From contig NZ_JQNR01000003.1 of NCBI RefSeq assembly GCF_000745345.1, positions 930,001 through 994,000 on the forward strand: a stretch of 64,000 nucleotides of DNA. Direction: 5' to 3'. Position numbers and translations under genes: made by a program. Under the pieces are notes generated by a model. That model had not been told where the DNA came from. It did no database searches and was given only the letters and a program-made list of their open reading frames with translations. Source of the stretch: Actinacidiphila yeochonensis CN732 (GTDB lineage Bacteria > Actinomycetota > Actinomycetes > Streptomycetales > Streptomycetaceae). Positions 1 through 8,097 of this stretch are shown in pieces. Position 1 is the first letter of the stretch. Every line of letters begins with the position of its first letter.

Positions 1-39
1 CCGGAGACGACGGCGGGACACGACCCGCGGCGGACCTGG

Positions 40-116
40 TGGTCGGGGTGGCCGGATTCGAACCGACGGCCTTCCGCTCCCAAAGCGGACGCGCTACCAA
101 GCTGCGCCACACCCCG
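40..116 (-). tRNA. tRNA-Pro (anticodon TGG)
   Basis: On the minus strand the sequence folds as a complete tRNA. The acceptor arms CGGGGTG and CACCCCG pair perfectly, the discriminator is A, and the CCA end is encoded at 40-42. The anticodon loop reads CTTTGGGAG with anticodon TGG, and the T loop GTTCGAATC is intact. It lies 110 bases from, and divergent to, tRNA-Gly. Confidence 0.96.
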
Positions 117-226
117 CTGGTGCGACACGTAGAGTACATGGCCCCGTACGCGCGGGCAGCCGGTATTCACGCGCGGCCGCGCCGGTTCGACCGGCTAGTA
201 TGCGATGTGCCAGAATCACTGGCGCT

Positions 227-300
227 GCGGGCGTAGCTCAATGGTAGAGCCCTAGTCTTCCAAACTAGCTACGCGGGTTCGATTCCCGTCGCCCGCTCCA
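227..300 (+). tRNA. tRNA-Gly (anticodon TCC)
   Basis: The acceptor arms GCGGGCG and CGCCCGC pair perfectly, followed by discriminator T and an encoded CCA at 298-300. The anticodon loop CTTCCAA gives TCC, and the T loop GTTCGATTC is present. It is 74 bases long and divergent from tRNA-Pro. The 110-base gap between the tRNAs (117-226) must hold both promoters; TAGTAT near 196 is a possible -10 element. Confidence 0.96.
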
Positions 301-413
301 CGCACCCGGCCCAGGTGGCGGAGTTCACTCCGCCACCTGGGCCGCTGCCGTTTCCGAGCGCGTTCCAGGTACCCGCGCGCGGCTCCTCGCGCCCCGAGGC
401 CCATGATCTTGCT

Positions 414-797
414 GTGACTGAACATGGAAGGCACCGGGGTGCGGCGCTGCCGCGCGTGCCGCTGGGCCGGCGGCTCACCGAGTGGGTCGAGGGATCGCCC
501 ACCCGGCCGCCGTTGCGCCAGCGGCTCGGGGAGTGGTTCCGGGGGTGGCCCACCCGGCCTCGGGAGCCGCTCGGATGGCGGGACCTCGTCCCGAACGCGG
601 GCCGCCTGTTCGTACCGTGCGTGGCCGCCGCCACGCATCTGTTCTACGGCGGGTACATACTCTTCGGCCCTCACCGGACGTTTCGCCTCGGCGGACTCCT
701 CTCGTTCGCCGGAGGCGCCCTGCTGGCGGCGCTGGTCATCCTCTACGTGCGCCGCCCGGCGGTTCGGGGCTCCCGGTGCCCCGGAGTCGGGCGCTGA
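414..797 (+). CDS. Small hypothetical membrane protein
   Basis: I do not recognise this 127-aa product. The chosen GTG start at 414 drops an unlikely proline-rich extension of the same frame. The N-terminal half is basic and holds an imperfect internal duplication (LTEWVEGSPTRP then LGEWFRGWPTRP), also visible in the DNA at about 478-565. The C-terminal half has two hydrophobic stretches, one around FVPCVAAATHLFYGGYILF and one around LLSFAGGALLAALVILYV, joined by a basic turn and followed by arginines, which fits a two-helix inner-membrane protein. The frame is open and GC3-rich. It converges with the Eis-like gene, 60 bases away. The start and the reality of the gene are moderately certain. 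Confidence 0.5.
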   Translation: MTEHGRHRGAALPRVPLGRRLTEWVEGSPTRPPLRQRLGEWFRGWPTRPREPLGWRDLVPNAGRLFVPCVAAATHLFYGGYILFGPHRTFRLGGLLSFAGGALLAALVILYVRRPAVRGSRCPGVGR

Positions 798-857
798 CGC
801 GCCCCGCCTGCCCGCCCCCGCATCACGGCGACCGGAGCGGGGGCGGCGCGCCGCGGC

Positions 858-2123
858 TCAGAAGCCGTGCGGGAGCCAGGGGGCCTGGTCGGAGTGGAAG
901 GCTCGGGCGGTGGCCGCGAGGGCGCCGGGGCGCAGCTCGCGGACGAGGGCGGCGCCGGCCAGGGAGTGCAGGCTCGTGTCGCCGAGGTAGGCCGCGCCCA
1001 GCTCGCGGACGCCGAGGGCGAGGTCGGCGGGGTCGGTGGTGCGCTCGCACACCGCGCCCCCGCCGTCCGTGCCGCTACCGTCGGCACCCCCGCTGCTCCC
1101 GCCGTCCGCGCTGAGCCGCCAACGGCCGGTGTTCCAGGGGCAGAACGGGTCGTCGATGTCGAGGACCACGTCCAGCGGCGTGGTGTAGGAGCGGGCCTGG
1201 AGCGCGGCGCCGACGTCCACCAGCCGCAGGTGGAAGCCGTCGCGCGGGTTCAGCCCGCAGCGGCGGACGTCGGAGACGAGGTGGAGCAGCGGGTCGTCCA
1301 CCGGGCGGTTGCCGAAGGCGACCTCGGCGGTGAGGTCGATGGACGCCAGGTACCGCCACAGCGCCGCGTAGGCGACCGGGTCGAGCGCCTCCACGTCGCG
1401 CACCTGGACCACCGACTCGGGTCCGGCGGCCGACCAGTGCGGGGTGATCCAGTAGCGGGCGTAGCCGCGCAGCTCGCCGCCGGACTCCGCGAGCACGCAG
1501 AGCAGCCCGCCCGAGGCGGCCGGGGTGGTCGGGGGCAGCAGCGGCTGGGTCTCCCATCCGGGCTGCCGGGCCAGCATGCCGGGCCGCCTCGGCACCAGCC
1601 CCGCGTACACCGCCTCGCACGCCTCCACGGCGCCGGCCGCGTCCACCAGCCGCATCCGCAGCTCGTCGACGCCCTCGGGGGCGGCGAAGCGCACCCGGGT
1701 GGTGTCGACGGCGCCGCGCAGCTGCCGGCTGGCGACGCCGTAGCCGAAGCGGCCGTAGATGGCCGGCTCGGAGGCGGTGAGCACCGCGACCGACTCGCCG
1801 CGGCGGCGGATGTCGTCCAGCTGTCGCCGCATCATGGCGGTGAGCACGCCGCGGCGGCGGTGCGTGGACTGGACCGAGACCATCGTCACACCGGCCACCG
1901 GCAGCGGCGACCCGCCCGGCACCGTCATGCGGAAGCTGAACGCGCCCGAGGTGGCGACCAGCGAGCCCTCGTCCCAGCCCGCCGTGATCCGGTCGAACTC
2001 GGCGACCCGGCGCCACTGGGCGCGCTCCTCCACCGAGTCCGGGGGGCTGCTGAACGCGCGTTCCAGCCGGCTGTAGAAGAGGTCCCAGTACTCCGGGCCG
2101 AGTTCTCTGAATTCGATCGCCAT
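858..2123 (-). CDS. Eis-like GNAT N-acetyltransferase
   Basis: This 421-aa protein matches the enhanced-intracellular-survival (Eis) architecture: an N-terminal GNAT fold with acetyl-CoA loop RRRGVLT near residue 95, a second GNAT-like region, and a C-terminal sterol-carrier-like domain. It ends in a free Phe carboxylate (PWLPHGF), which in the family acts in catalysis. Eis enzymes acetylate amines on small molecules and proteins, including aminoglycosides in mycobacteria; the substrate here is unknown. The start ATG at 2123 follows AGGCAGG at good spacing. The gene is divergent from the SpoIIE-type phosphatase across a 198-base gap. Family assignment is firm, substrate is not. Confidence 0.9.
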   Translation of the reverse strand: MAIEFRELGPEYWDLFYSRLERAFSSPPDSVEERAQWRRVAEFDRITAGWDEGSLVATSGAFSFRMTVPGGSPLPVAGVTMVSVQSTHRRRGVLTAMMRRQLDDIRRRGESVAVLTASEPAIYGRFGYGVASRQLRGAVDTTRVRFAAPEGVDELRMRLVDAAGAVEACEAVYAGLVPRRPGMLARQPGWETQPLLPPTTPAASGGLLCVLAESGGELRGYARYWITPHWSAAGPESVVQVRDVEALDPVAYAALWRYLASIDLTAEVAFGNRPVDDPLLHLVSDVRRCGLNPRDGFHLRLVDVGAALQARSYTTPLDVVLDIDDPFCPWNTGRWRLSADGGSSGGADGSGTDGGGAVCERTTDPADLALGVRELGAAYLGDTSLHSLAGAALVRELRPGALAATARAFHSDQAPWLPHGF

Positions 2124-2321
2124 GGCACCTGCCTACCAGCCTGGCGCGGTGGGCGGCGAACCGTTAAACGGAAGGGGAGTTCGGGTGGCGGCGAAGCGCG
2201 CGGCGGGGGCGTGCCGACGGCCGGTCCGAGGACGGGCGAGCCCCCGTGCGCGCCCCCGGGGCAAGCTCACAGCCCATCCGCCCTGCACACGGCGCGGATC
2301 GCTCGGTAGGGTCGCCCGAAC

Positions 2322-3464
2322 ATGGTTGACGCGGTGGTGGGCGAAGAGTTCCGGCTCCGGTGGCGCAGAAGGCTGCACCGGATCCGCGTCGCCGTGCGCC
2401 GTGTCGGGGTGGACTACTTCCGCGGCGACGCCTCCGACTGGGCCGGCCTGGCCGTGGTGGCGGCGGCGATACCGGTGCTGGCGGTCACCACGGTGTTCAT
2501 ACCCGTGTGGTGCCCGCCGGGCGCCCTGGTGCTGCCGATACTGGCCGGCGGGCTGCTGCTGCGCCCGGCGAGCCTGCTCCTGCTGTACGCCGGCTCCGCG
2601 CTGGCGCTGGTGGTCGAGTCGGCGGTGCTGGGCCCGTACCGGGAGGGCCCGGCGCGGGTCACCCCGGGCACGGTGCTGCTGGTCACGGCGGTGGCCCTGA
2701 CGGGGCTGGTGATCGCCCAGTTCAGGGCCCGGGTCGGGGTGCCGTGGCGGCGGGGCCACACCATGCTGTTCGACCTGCGCGAGCGGATCAGGGTGCAGAG
2801 CCGGCTGCCGCACCTGCCGGCCGGCTGGCACGCGGAGATGGCGCTGCGCCCGGCCGGCGGCCAGTCGTTCTCCGGGGACTTCGTGGTGGCCACCCGCACC
2901 TCGGGCGGCCGGGTGCTGGAGGCGGTGCTCACCGACGTGTCCGGCAAGGGCATGGACGCCGCGTCCCGTTCACTGCTGCTGTCGGGGGCGTTCGGCGGGC
3001 TGCTGGGCTCGCTGCCGCCGCACGCCTTCCTGGGCGCCGCCAACGGCTACCTGCTGCGGCAGAACTGGGACGAGGGGTTCGCCACTTCGGTGCACCTGGT
3101 GCTCGACCTGGAGAGCGGCGACTACGAACTGCTGTCCGCGGGGCACCTCCCGGGGATTCAGCTGCACGCCGGGACCGGGCGCTGGGAGGAGAAGGCCGCC
3201 GAGGGTCCGCTGCTGGGCGTCTACGACGGCGCCGAGTTCCACGGCTGCAAGGGGACGTTGGCCTCCGGGGACATGCTGATGCTGTTCACCGACGGGCTGG
3301 TGGAGACCGCCGACCGGGACATCTCCGAGGGCATGGACCGGCTGATGGGCGAGGCGGAACGGCTGGTGGCGACCGGATTCCGGGGCGCCGCCTGGCGGTT
3401 GATCGAGGCGGTGGCCAAAGACGTCAACGACGACCGGGCGTTGCTGTTGGTGTGCCGCGACTAG
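2322..3464 (+). CDS. Membrane PP2C/SpoIIE-type serine phosphatase
   Basis: A 380-aa protein with three to four transmembrane helices between residues about 40 and 135, then a cytoplasmic SpoIIE/RsbU-type PP2C domain from about 165 to the end. Metal-binding and fold motifs are visible: QSFSGDF, TDVSGKGMDAA, LSAGHLPGI and MLFTDGLVE. Such enzymes dephosphorylate anti-anti-sigma factors and so control alternative sigma factors in Streptomyces. No PAS, GAF or HATPase domain is attached, so the sensory input probably comes through the membrane region. No partner anti-sigma gene lies next to it; a SpoIIAB-like ATPase is encoded about 31 kb away. ATG at 2322 gives the natural start. Confidence 0.9.
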   Translation: MVDAVVGEEFRLRWRRRLHRIRVAVRRVGVDYFRGDASDWAGLAVVAAAIPVLAVTTVFIPVWCPPGALVLPILAGGLLLRPASLLLLYAGSALALVVESAVLGPYREGPARVTPGTVLLVTAVALTGLVIAQFRARVGVPWRRGHTMLFDLRERIRVQSRLPHLPAGWHAEMALRPAGGQSFSGDFVVATRTSGGRVLEAVLTDVSGKGMDAASRSLLLSGAFGGLLGSLPPHAFLGAANGYLLRQNWDEGFATSVHLVLDLESGDYELLSAGHLPGIQLHAGTGRWEEKAAEGPLLGVYDGAEFHGCKGTLASGDMLMLFTDGLVETADRDISEGMDRLMGEAERLVATGFRGAAWRLIEAVAKDVNDDRALLLVCRD

Positions 3465-3641
3465 GCGGTGGGAATGGGAGTATGGGGCCCACGCCGGAAG
3501 CGACCGGAAGGCCCCGGGGGCGGAGTGCCGATGACGCCCCCCGGCCGCCCGGACGATGGCAGTATGGGTACCGGGCGGACGGGGGCGGCAGGCGCGGTCC
3601 CCGGACCGGCTAGGGCCTACCGAAAGAGGAAGTGAACCGCT

Positions 3642-3836
3642 GTGGTTATCTCCCTGTCCGCCGCGCTGCTGCTGGCGATCGTTCTCGTGGTGATGATCCG
3701 TGCCAACTCCATCAAGGTGGGGCCTGCCATCGTCGCCGCGCTCTTCGGCTTCTTCCTCGCCTCGTCGAACATGGCGCCGGACATCAACCGGTTCCTCAAC
3801 TCAGTGGCCGACACCATCAGCCAGATAAAGCTCTGA
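3642..3836 (+). CDS. 64-aa small membrane protein
   Basis: Starts with GTG at 3642, ten bases after an AGAGGAAG ribosome site at 3625-3632. The product has two hydrophobic segments, SAALLLAIVLVVMIRA and VGPAIVAALFGFFLASS, separated by a short polar turn, then an amphipathic tail. It has no signal cleavage site and no recognisable domain; function is unknown. I believe short proteins of this kind are conserved in streptomycetes, but I could not check. Its 3' end overlaps the 3' end of the convergent asparaginase gene by 36 bases. Confidence 0.75.
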   Translation: MVISLSAALLLAIVLVVMIRANSIKVGPAIVAALFGFFLASSNMAPDINRFLNSVADTISQIKL

Positions 3837-4895
3837 CGCGGGCAGGGACTGCGGCTCGGCCCGCAGCACCTGGCGCAGCACCTCCGCCGGGCCGTTCCCG
3901 TCCGCGGCCCCGGGGGTCCCGCCGCCCCCTTCGGCCCGGTTCGCCCCGTCGGCCCCCTTGGTGTCGCCCGCCGCGAGCAGGGCGGCGAGGACGGCGACCC
4001 GGGCCTGCGCCGGACGCAGGGTGCCGGCGAGTTCGGCGCCTGCGGCGACCAGGTCGACCGCTCCCCCGCCGGTGTACAGGGGCGCCACGCTGCCGGCCGC
4101 CACTCGTGTGCTGACGACCACCAGCACGCCGTCGGCGACGGCCCGGCGGACGCTGTCGACGATCGGCGGGGTGAGGTTCCCGGCGCCGGTGCCGGCCAGC
4201 ACGACGCCGCGGGCGCCGGCGGCCAGCGCGGCGTCCAGGAGCACGGTGTCGGCGTCGCTGTGGTGGGTGATGATGTCCACCCGCGGGTGCCCGGCGGCCT
4301 CCGGCGGCAGCGGCAGCGCGGCCGGGCGGGGGCGCCGGCGGCCCCAGCTGACCCGGCCGAACTCGACCCGGCCGAGCGGGAGTCCGTCGGGGTCGCCGAA
4401 GGCGTGGGCGTCCAGGGTGTGCTTCTTGACGGTGCCCCGGGCGGCGAAGACCTGCCCGGCGAAGGTGATGACGGCGCCGATGTCGCGGCCGGAGGAGGCG
4501 GTGAGCAGCGCGTCGTACAGGTTGCCGGCCGCGTCGCCGTCCTCGGCGTCCAGCGGCTTCTGGGCGCCGGTGAAGACCACGGGGCGGGGGTCGTCGTGGA
4601 AGAGGTCGACGAGGAAGGCCGACTCCTCCAACGTGTCGGTGCCGTGGGTGACGACGACACCGCTCACGGCGGGGTCGGCGAGCACCTCGTGCACGGTGCG
4701 CAGCAGCCGCAGCTGGTGGGCGGTGGTGATCCTGGAGCTGTTGACGGTGAAGAGGTCGACGACCCGCACCTCGACCCCCTCGGGCACCGCGCCGGCGGCG
4801 AGCACCTCGCTGCCGGCCGCCTCGGCGGCGTAACCGTCCCCCTGCCAGCGGCTGGCGATGGTCCCCCCGGTGCTGATGACCACGACATTGCGCAT
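3801..4895 (-). CDS. L-asparaginase
   Basis: A 364-aa asparaginase that hydrolyses L-asparagine to aspartate and ammonia. Both catalytic threonine motifs are present: VISTGGTIAS at residues 5-14 and VTHGTDTLEES near 85-95. No signal peptide is seen, so it is probably cytoplasmic. The start is ATG at 4895, seven bases beyond an AAAGGAGG Shine-Dalgarno; the longer upstream frame has no ribosome site. The last 55 residues are a Gly/Ala-rich tail not usual for the family, and the stop lies inside the convergent 64-aa gene. The divergent Lrp/AsnC gene is the obvious candidate regulator. Confidence 0.92.
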   Translation of the reverse strand: MRNVVVISTGGTIASRWQGDGYAAEAAGSEVLAAGAVPEGVEVRVVDLFTVNSSRITTAHQLRLLRTVHEVLADPAVSGVVVTHGTDTLEESAFLVDLFHDDPRPVVFTGAQKPLDAEDGDAAGNLYDALLTASSGRDIGAVITFAGQVFAARGTVKKHTLDAHAFGDPDGLPLGRVEFGRVSWGRRRPRPAALPLPPEAAGHPRVDIITHHSDADTVLLDAALAAGARGVVLAGTGAGNLTPPIVDSVRRAVADGVLVVVSTRVAAGSVAPLYTGGGAVDLVAAGAELAGTLRPAQARVAVLAALLAAGDTKGADGANRAEGGGGTPGAADGNGPAEVLRQVLRAEPQSLPASELYLADGVGH

Positions 4896-5028
4896 GTCTG
4901 AATCCGCCTCCTTTGGACGCGTACCCCGTCTGGACCTCTTCCCCCAGCACAATAATATGCGCGTAGACCTGTCATTTGATTGCTCATGTATGACGTTCGC
5001 GGTCCACATCGTGGTAGGAACCACTCCT
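4896..5028. promoter_or_regulatory. Divergent asparaginase / Lrp-family promoter region
   Basis: A 133-base gap between two divergent starts, clearly more AT-rich than its surroundings from 4948 to 5000. On the minus strand TATTAT (4952-4957) is a plausible -10 for the asparaginase gene. The arrangement suggests that the Lrp-type protein binds here and controls both directions; no obvious palindrome is seen. Confidence 0.5.
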
Positions 5029-5481
5029 ATGGACGCGATTGACAGAAGCATCTTGCGCGAACTACAGGCTGACGGTCGGCTGAGCAATCAGGAGCTGGCC
5101 CAGCGGGTCGGCCTGACCCCCTCCCCGTGCCTGCGGCGGGTGCGGCAGCTGGAGGAGGACGGGGTGATCCAGACGTACCGCGCCGTGGTCGACCCGGCGG
5201 CGGTGGGACGGGGCTTCGAGGTGTTCGCCTCGGTGGAGGTGCGGCGCGACCCGGAGTCGGTGGCCGCCTTCGAGTCGGAGGTGCAGGCCACCCCGGACGT
5301 GGTGGAGGCGTACCGGCTGTACGGAGCGCCCGGATGCCTGCTGCGGATCGCGGTCGCGGACTCCGACGCGTACGAGCGGTTCTGGCGGGAGCGGCTGATC
5401 GCCATGCCCGGCGTCGCCGACGTCAACTCACAGATGATCATGAAGCGGATCAAGTCGCCCCAGGGCGTACCGGTCGACTGA
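5029..5481 (+). CDS. Lrp/AsnC family transcriptional regulator
   Basis: A 150-aa protein beginning MDAIDRSILRELQADGRLS, the usual start of an AsnC-type winged helix-turn-helix (residues 2-60; recognition helix around SPCLRRVRQLEEDG). It is followed by an RAM ligand-binding domain (about 65-145). The ATG at 5029 is preceded by GTAGGAA; the longer frame upstream runs back into the asparaginase gene and is rejected. Proteins of this family sense amino acids. Divergence from L-asparaginase suggests control of asparagine use by asparagine, aspartate or a related ligand, which is inference from position. Confidence 0.93.
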   Translation: MDAIDRSILRELQADGRLSNQELAQRVGLTPSPCLRRVRQLEEDGVIQTYRAVVDPAAVGRGFEVFASVEVRRDPESVAAFESEVQATPDVVEAYRLYGAPGCLLRIAVADSDAYERFWRERLIAMPGVADVNSQMIMKRIKSPQGVPVD

Positions 5482-5587
5482 CCTCCTGCCTCCTGCCGCA
5501 CGCCCTCGTCCGCCGAGCCGGCGGTGAGTGGCGGGCGGTAGAACACCCGGACGGCCCGGCCCGGTTGGGCGGGCGCGCCGTCACGGA

Positions 5588-5655
5588 CGGTGCCACGCGG
5601 CGGACGGTGCCACGCGGCGGGCGGTGCCACGCGGCGGGCGGTGCTACCCGGCGGG
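5588..5655. repeat. 17-bp tandem repeat, four copies, overlapping the nei 3' end
   Basis: Copies start at 5588, 5605, 5622 and 5639. The consensus is CGGTGCCACGCGGCGGG, with single changes in the first and last copy. The last copy contains the nei stop codon (5644-5646) and the codons for its final Pro-Pro-Ala-Gly, so the array seems to have grown outward from the gene end into the gap behind the Lrp gene. Confidence 0.85.
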
Positions 5656-6530
5656 CGGTTGGCAGGTCGGGCACCAGAACAGGTTGCGGCCGGCCAGCGG
5701 CACGGTGCGCACCGGCGTGCCGCACACCAGGCAGGGCTCGCCGGTGCGGCGGTAGACGTAGACCTCGCCGCCGTGGTCGTCGCGGCGCGGCGGGCGGCCC
5801 ATGGCCTCGGGCTCGTGCTCGGGCCGTACGGTGTCGATGCGGTTGCGCTCGACGCCCTGGCGCATCAGGGCCACCAGGTCGGCCCACATCGCGTCCCACA
5901 GCGGCCGGGGCAGGTCACGGCCGGGCAGGAGCGGGTCCACGCCGAACCGGAAGAGCACCTCGGCGCGGTAGACGTTGCCGACGCCCGCGACCACCTTCTG
6001 GTCCAGCAGCAGGACGGCGACCGGCATCCGAGAGCGGGCCATCCGGGCGTAGGCGCCGTCCGGGCCGTCCTCGGGGCGCAGCGGGTCGGGGCCGAGCCGG
6101 TCGTGGACGGCCCGCTTCTCCGCCGGGGTGATCAGCGCACAGGTGGCGGGGCCGCGCAGCTCCATGGTGCGGGTGGCGTCCGGGCCGCCGGTGAGGCGCA
6201 GCCGGACGGTGTCGGTGACCGGGCCGTCGAAGGCGACCTTGCCGATCAGGCCGAGGTGGATGTGCACCCAGGCACCCGGCCCGTCGCCGCCGTGCGCACC
6301 GCCCTCCCCGGCTCCCCCGGGCCGGGCCCGCCGGAGCGGACCGGGCCGAGGGCGTCGAAGCCGAGGAAGAGGTGCTTGCCGTGGGCCTCGACGGCCTCCA
6401 GCACGGAGCCGTCGAGCAGGGCCGCCGCGTCGGCGAACTTGCCCTGCGGACTGCCGACCCGGACCGGCCGGCCGGCGAACCGGTCGAGGCACTCGGCCGC
6501 CAGCCGGTGGATCGTGTGGCTCTCGGGCAT
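5644..6530 (-). pseudogene. nei: Fpg/Nei-family DNA glycosylase, one frameshift
   Basis: The first reading frame begins MPESHTIHRLAAEC at ATG 6530, with the family's catalytic Pro2-Glu3. It continues to HLFLGFDALG, then leaves frame. The second frame resumes with AWVHIHLGLIGKVAFDG, followed by the helix-two-turn-helix (KVVAGVGNVYRAEVLF) and a complete C-terminal zinc finger (CLVCG ... CPTC). Bifunctional glycosylases of this type remove oxidised bases. The break lies in a non-conserved G-rich linker near 6305-6335. Adding one G to the GGGGG run (minus strand, around 6320) restores one frame, and the length, 887, is one short of a multiple of three. All functional motifs survive, so a sequencing error is more likely than decay. 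It is 14 bases behind rpiB in a probable operon. Confidence 0.85.
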
Positions 6531-6544
6531 CGGCCGGTCAGTCC

Positions 6545-7036
6545 TCAGTCCTGGTTGTTCGGGTGGTGGGCCGGGATCGGCGGGAGCTCGCCGGTGGCCT
6601 CGTAGCGGGCCAGCATGTCGATCCGGCGCTGGTGGCGCTCGGCGTGCGAGTACGGGGTGGCGAGGAAGAGCTCGACGAACTTCACCGCCTCCTCCTCCGT
6701 GTGCATGCGGGCGCCGACGCTCAGCACGTTGGCGTCGTTGTGCTCCCGGGCGAGGGTGGCGGTCTGCTCGCTCCACGCGAGGGCGGCCCGCACGCCCTTC
6801 ACCTTGTTGGCGGCGATCTGCTCGCCGTTGCCGGAGCCGCCGATCACGATGCCGAGGGCGTCGGGGTCGGCGGCCGTGCGCTCGGCGGCGCGCAGGCAGA
6901 AGGGGGGGTAGTCGTCCTCCGCGTCGAGGATCTGGGGGCCGCAGTCGACGGCCTCGTGGCCGTTGGCGCCCAGCCAGGCGACGAGGTGGTTCTTGAGGTC
7001 GAAGCCGGCGTGGTCGGAGCCGATGTAGACGCGCAT
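6545..7036 (-). CDS. rpiB: Ribose-5-phosphate isomerase B
   Basis: A 163-aa RpiB, interconverting ribose 5-phosphate and ribulose 5-phosphate in the pentose phosphate pathway. It begins MRVYIGSDHAGFDLK and has the active-site segment GGSGNGEQIAANKVKG. As in mycobacterial RpiB, the catalytic cysteine of the E. coli enzyme is absent and the glutamate of GNGEQ is the likely base. The conserved HNDANVLSVGAR stretch is present. It is the first gene of a two-gene unit with nei. Confidence 0.96.
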   Translation of the reverse strand: MRVYIGSDHAGFDLKNHLVAWLGANGHEAVDCGPQILDAEDDYPPFCLRAAERTAADPDALGIVIGGSGNGEQIAANKVKGVRAALAWSEQTATLAREHNDANVLSVGARMHTEEEAVKFVELFLATPYSHAERHQRRIDMLARYEATGELPPIPAHHPNNQD

Positions 7037-7131
7037 GGGGCGAGTCTCCCACGGTCCCCGGCCACCCCGCTTCCGGGGTGGCCGGGCCTCCGGGCGCCCC
7101 GGGATGCGGGCCGGACCGGAAGGAGCCGAGG

Positions 7132-7719
7132 TCAGCGGGTGAGGCGCCAGGCGGCGGGCAGCGCGCCCATCGCCAGGGCGGCCTTGAGCGCGTCGCCGAG
7201 GAGGTAGGGGCGCAGCCCGAGCCGGAACGCCTGCCCTGCGGACAGGTGCGCCGCGTGGGCCAGGTACGGGACGCCGACCGCGTAGACGACGGCCGACCCG
7301 AGCAGCATCACGCCCGCCGTGCGCAGCACCGTGCGGTCACCGCCGCGCCGGGCCAGCCCGCCGACGACGGCCGAGGCCAGCACCATGCCCAGGACGTAGC
7401 CGAGGGTGGGCATCGACCAGCCGGAGGAGGCGCCGGCGAACCAGGGCAGTCCGGCCATGCCCGCGACGGCGTAAAGGCCGAGCGAGGCGGCGCCGCGCCG
7501 GCTGCCGAGGGCGGCGCCGACCAGCAGGGCGGCGAAGGTCTGGCCGGTGACCGGCACCGGCGAGCCCGGCACGGGGACGGACAGCTGCGCGGCGAGGCCG
7601 GTGAGAGCCGCGCCGCCCAGCACCAGGCCCGCGTCCCGCAGCCGCGCCCGGGCGGCGGTGGAGGCGGGCAGCAGGTCGGCCAGGACGAGGCCGGGGGCGG
7701 TGGGTGCGGCGGTGCTCAA
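7132..7719 (-). CDS. bioY: BioY, biotin-binding S component of an ECF transporter
   Basis: A 195-aa integral membrane protein with about six helices and the BioY signatures PVPVTGQTFAALLVGAALG and GWSMPTLGYVLGM. BioY proteins capture biotin, alone or with EcfA/EcfT units; no ECF partners lie nearby. The start is TTG at 7719, preceded at six bases by GGAGG (7726-7730). The longer frame upstream would be Arg/Pro-rich and lacks a ribosome site. A 378-base gap lies upstream of the start. Assignment is firm. Confidence 0.92.
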   Translation of the reverse strand: MSTAAPTAPGLVLADLLPASTAARARLRDAGLVLGGAALTGLAAQLSVPVPGSPVPVTGQTFAALLVGAALGSRRGAASLGLYAVAGMAGLPWFAGASSGWSMPTLGYVLGMVLASAVVGGLARRGGDRTVLRTAGVMLLGSAVVYAVGVPYLAHAAHLSAGQAFRLGLRPYLLGDALKAALAMGALPAAWRLTR

Positions 7720-8097
7720 GGGGGGCCTCCACGGGGGTGGGCGTCGGGAGCGGTCAGGGGGACACCGCGACGCTAGCCCACCCGTCGAGAGGTGATCATC
7801 GTCCGACTCCGACAAAGCCCGAGGGCCGCCCTTGGAGGCTTCCACCCCGCCTCCGGACCGGCTTGGCCGACCTCGGATCGCCCCCTCGGGAGGGATACCA
7901 GCAGGTGGCGTGAGCAGCGTCACGCCCGGTCGGCTCACCGGAAGCGGAGTCGGCGGGCGTCGGCCCGGGTGGGGTCCACCCGTCGGTGCTGTCGAATCCC
8001 ACCAAAGGCCCGTCGGGCGGGACGAGCACCGCGAGGAGCGCACGCCGGCCGGGTCCGGAAGCGGCCGGCCGTGCGCACTCGCGGCGTGCTGCTCGCG
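7720..8097. other. Gap between the DsbA relative and bioY
   Basis: No convincing gene. On the minus strand, the direction of both flanking genes, it contains a GGAGGC/GCCTCC stem (7834-7839 and 7849-7854) just before GGGCGGCCCTCGGGCTTTG. This could end the upstream transcript or fold in the bioY leader. I see no match to a riboswitch class that I know. Confidence 0.4.

Noticed and set aside
1-300. tRNA genes as an integration site
   Set aside because: Both tRNAs are complete and no integrase or partial tRNA copy is nearby.
867-2309. 480-codon open frame antisense to the Eis-like gene
   Set aside because: It mirrors the Eis gene, has Gly/Arg/Val-rich composition and no family features. Long antisense frames are expected at this GC content.
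7861-7960. Possible riboswitch before bioY
   Set aside because: Stems can be drawn, but no conserved core of cobalamin, TPP or other classes is present.
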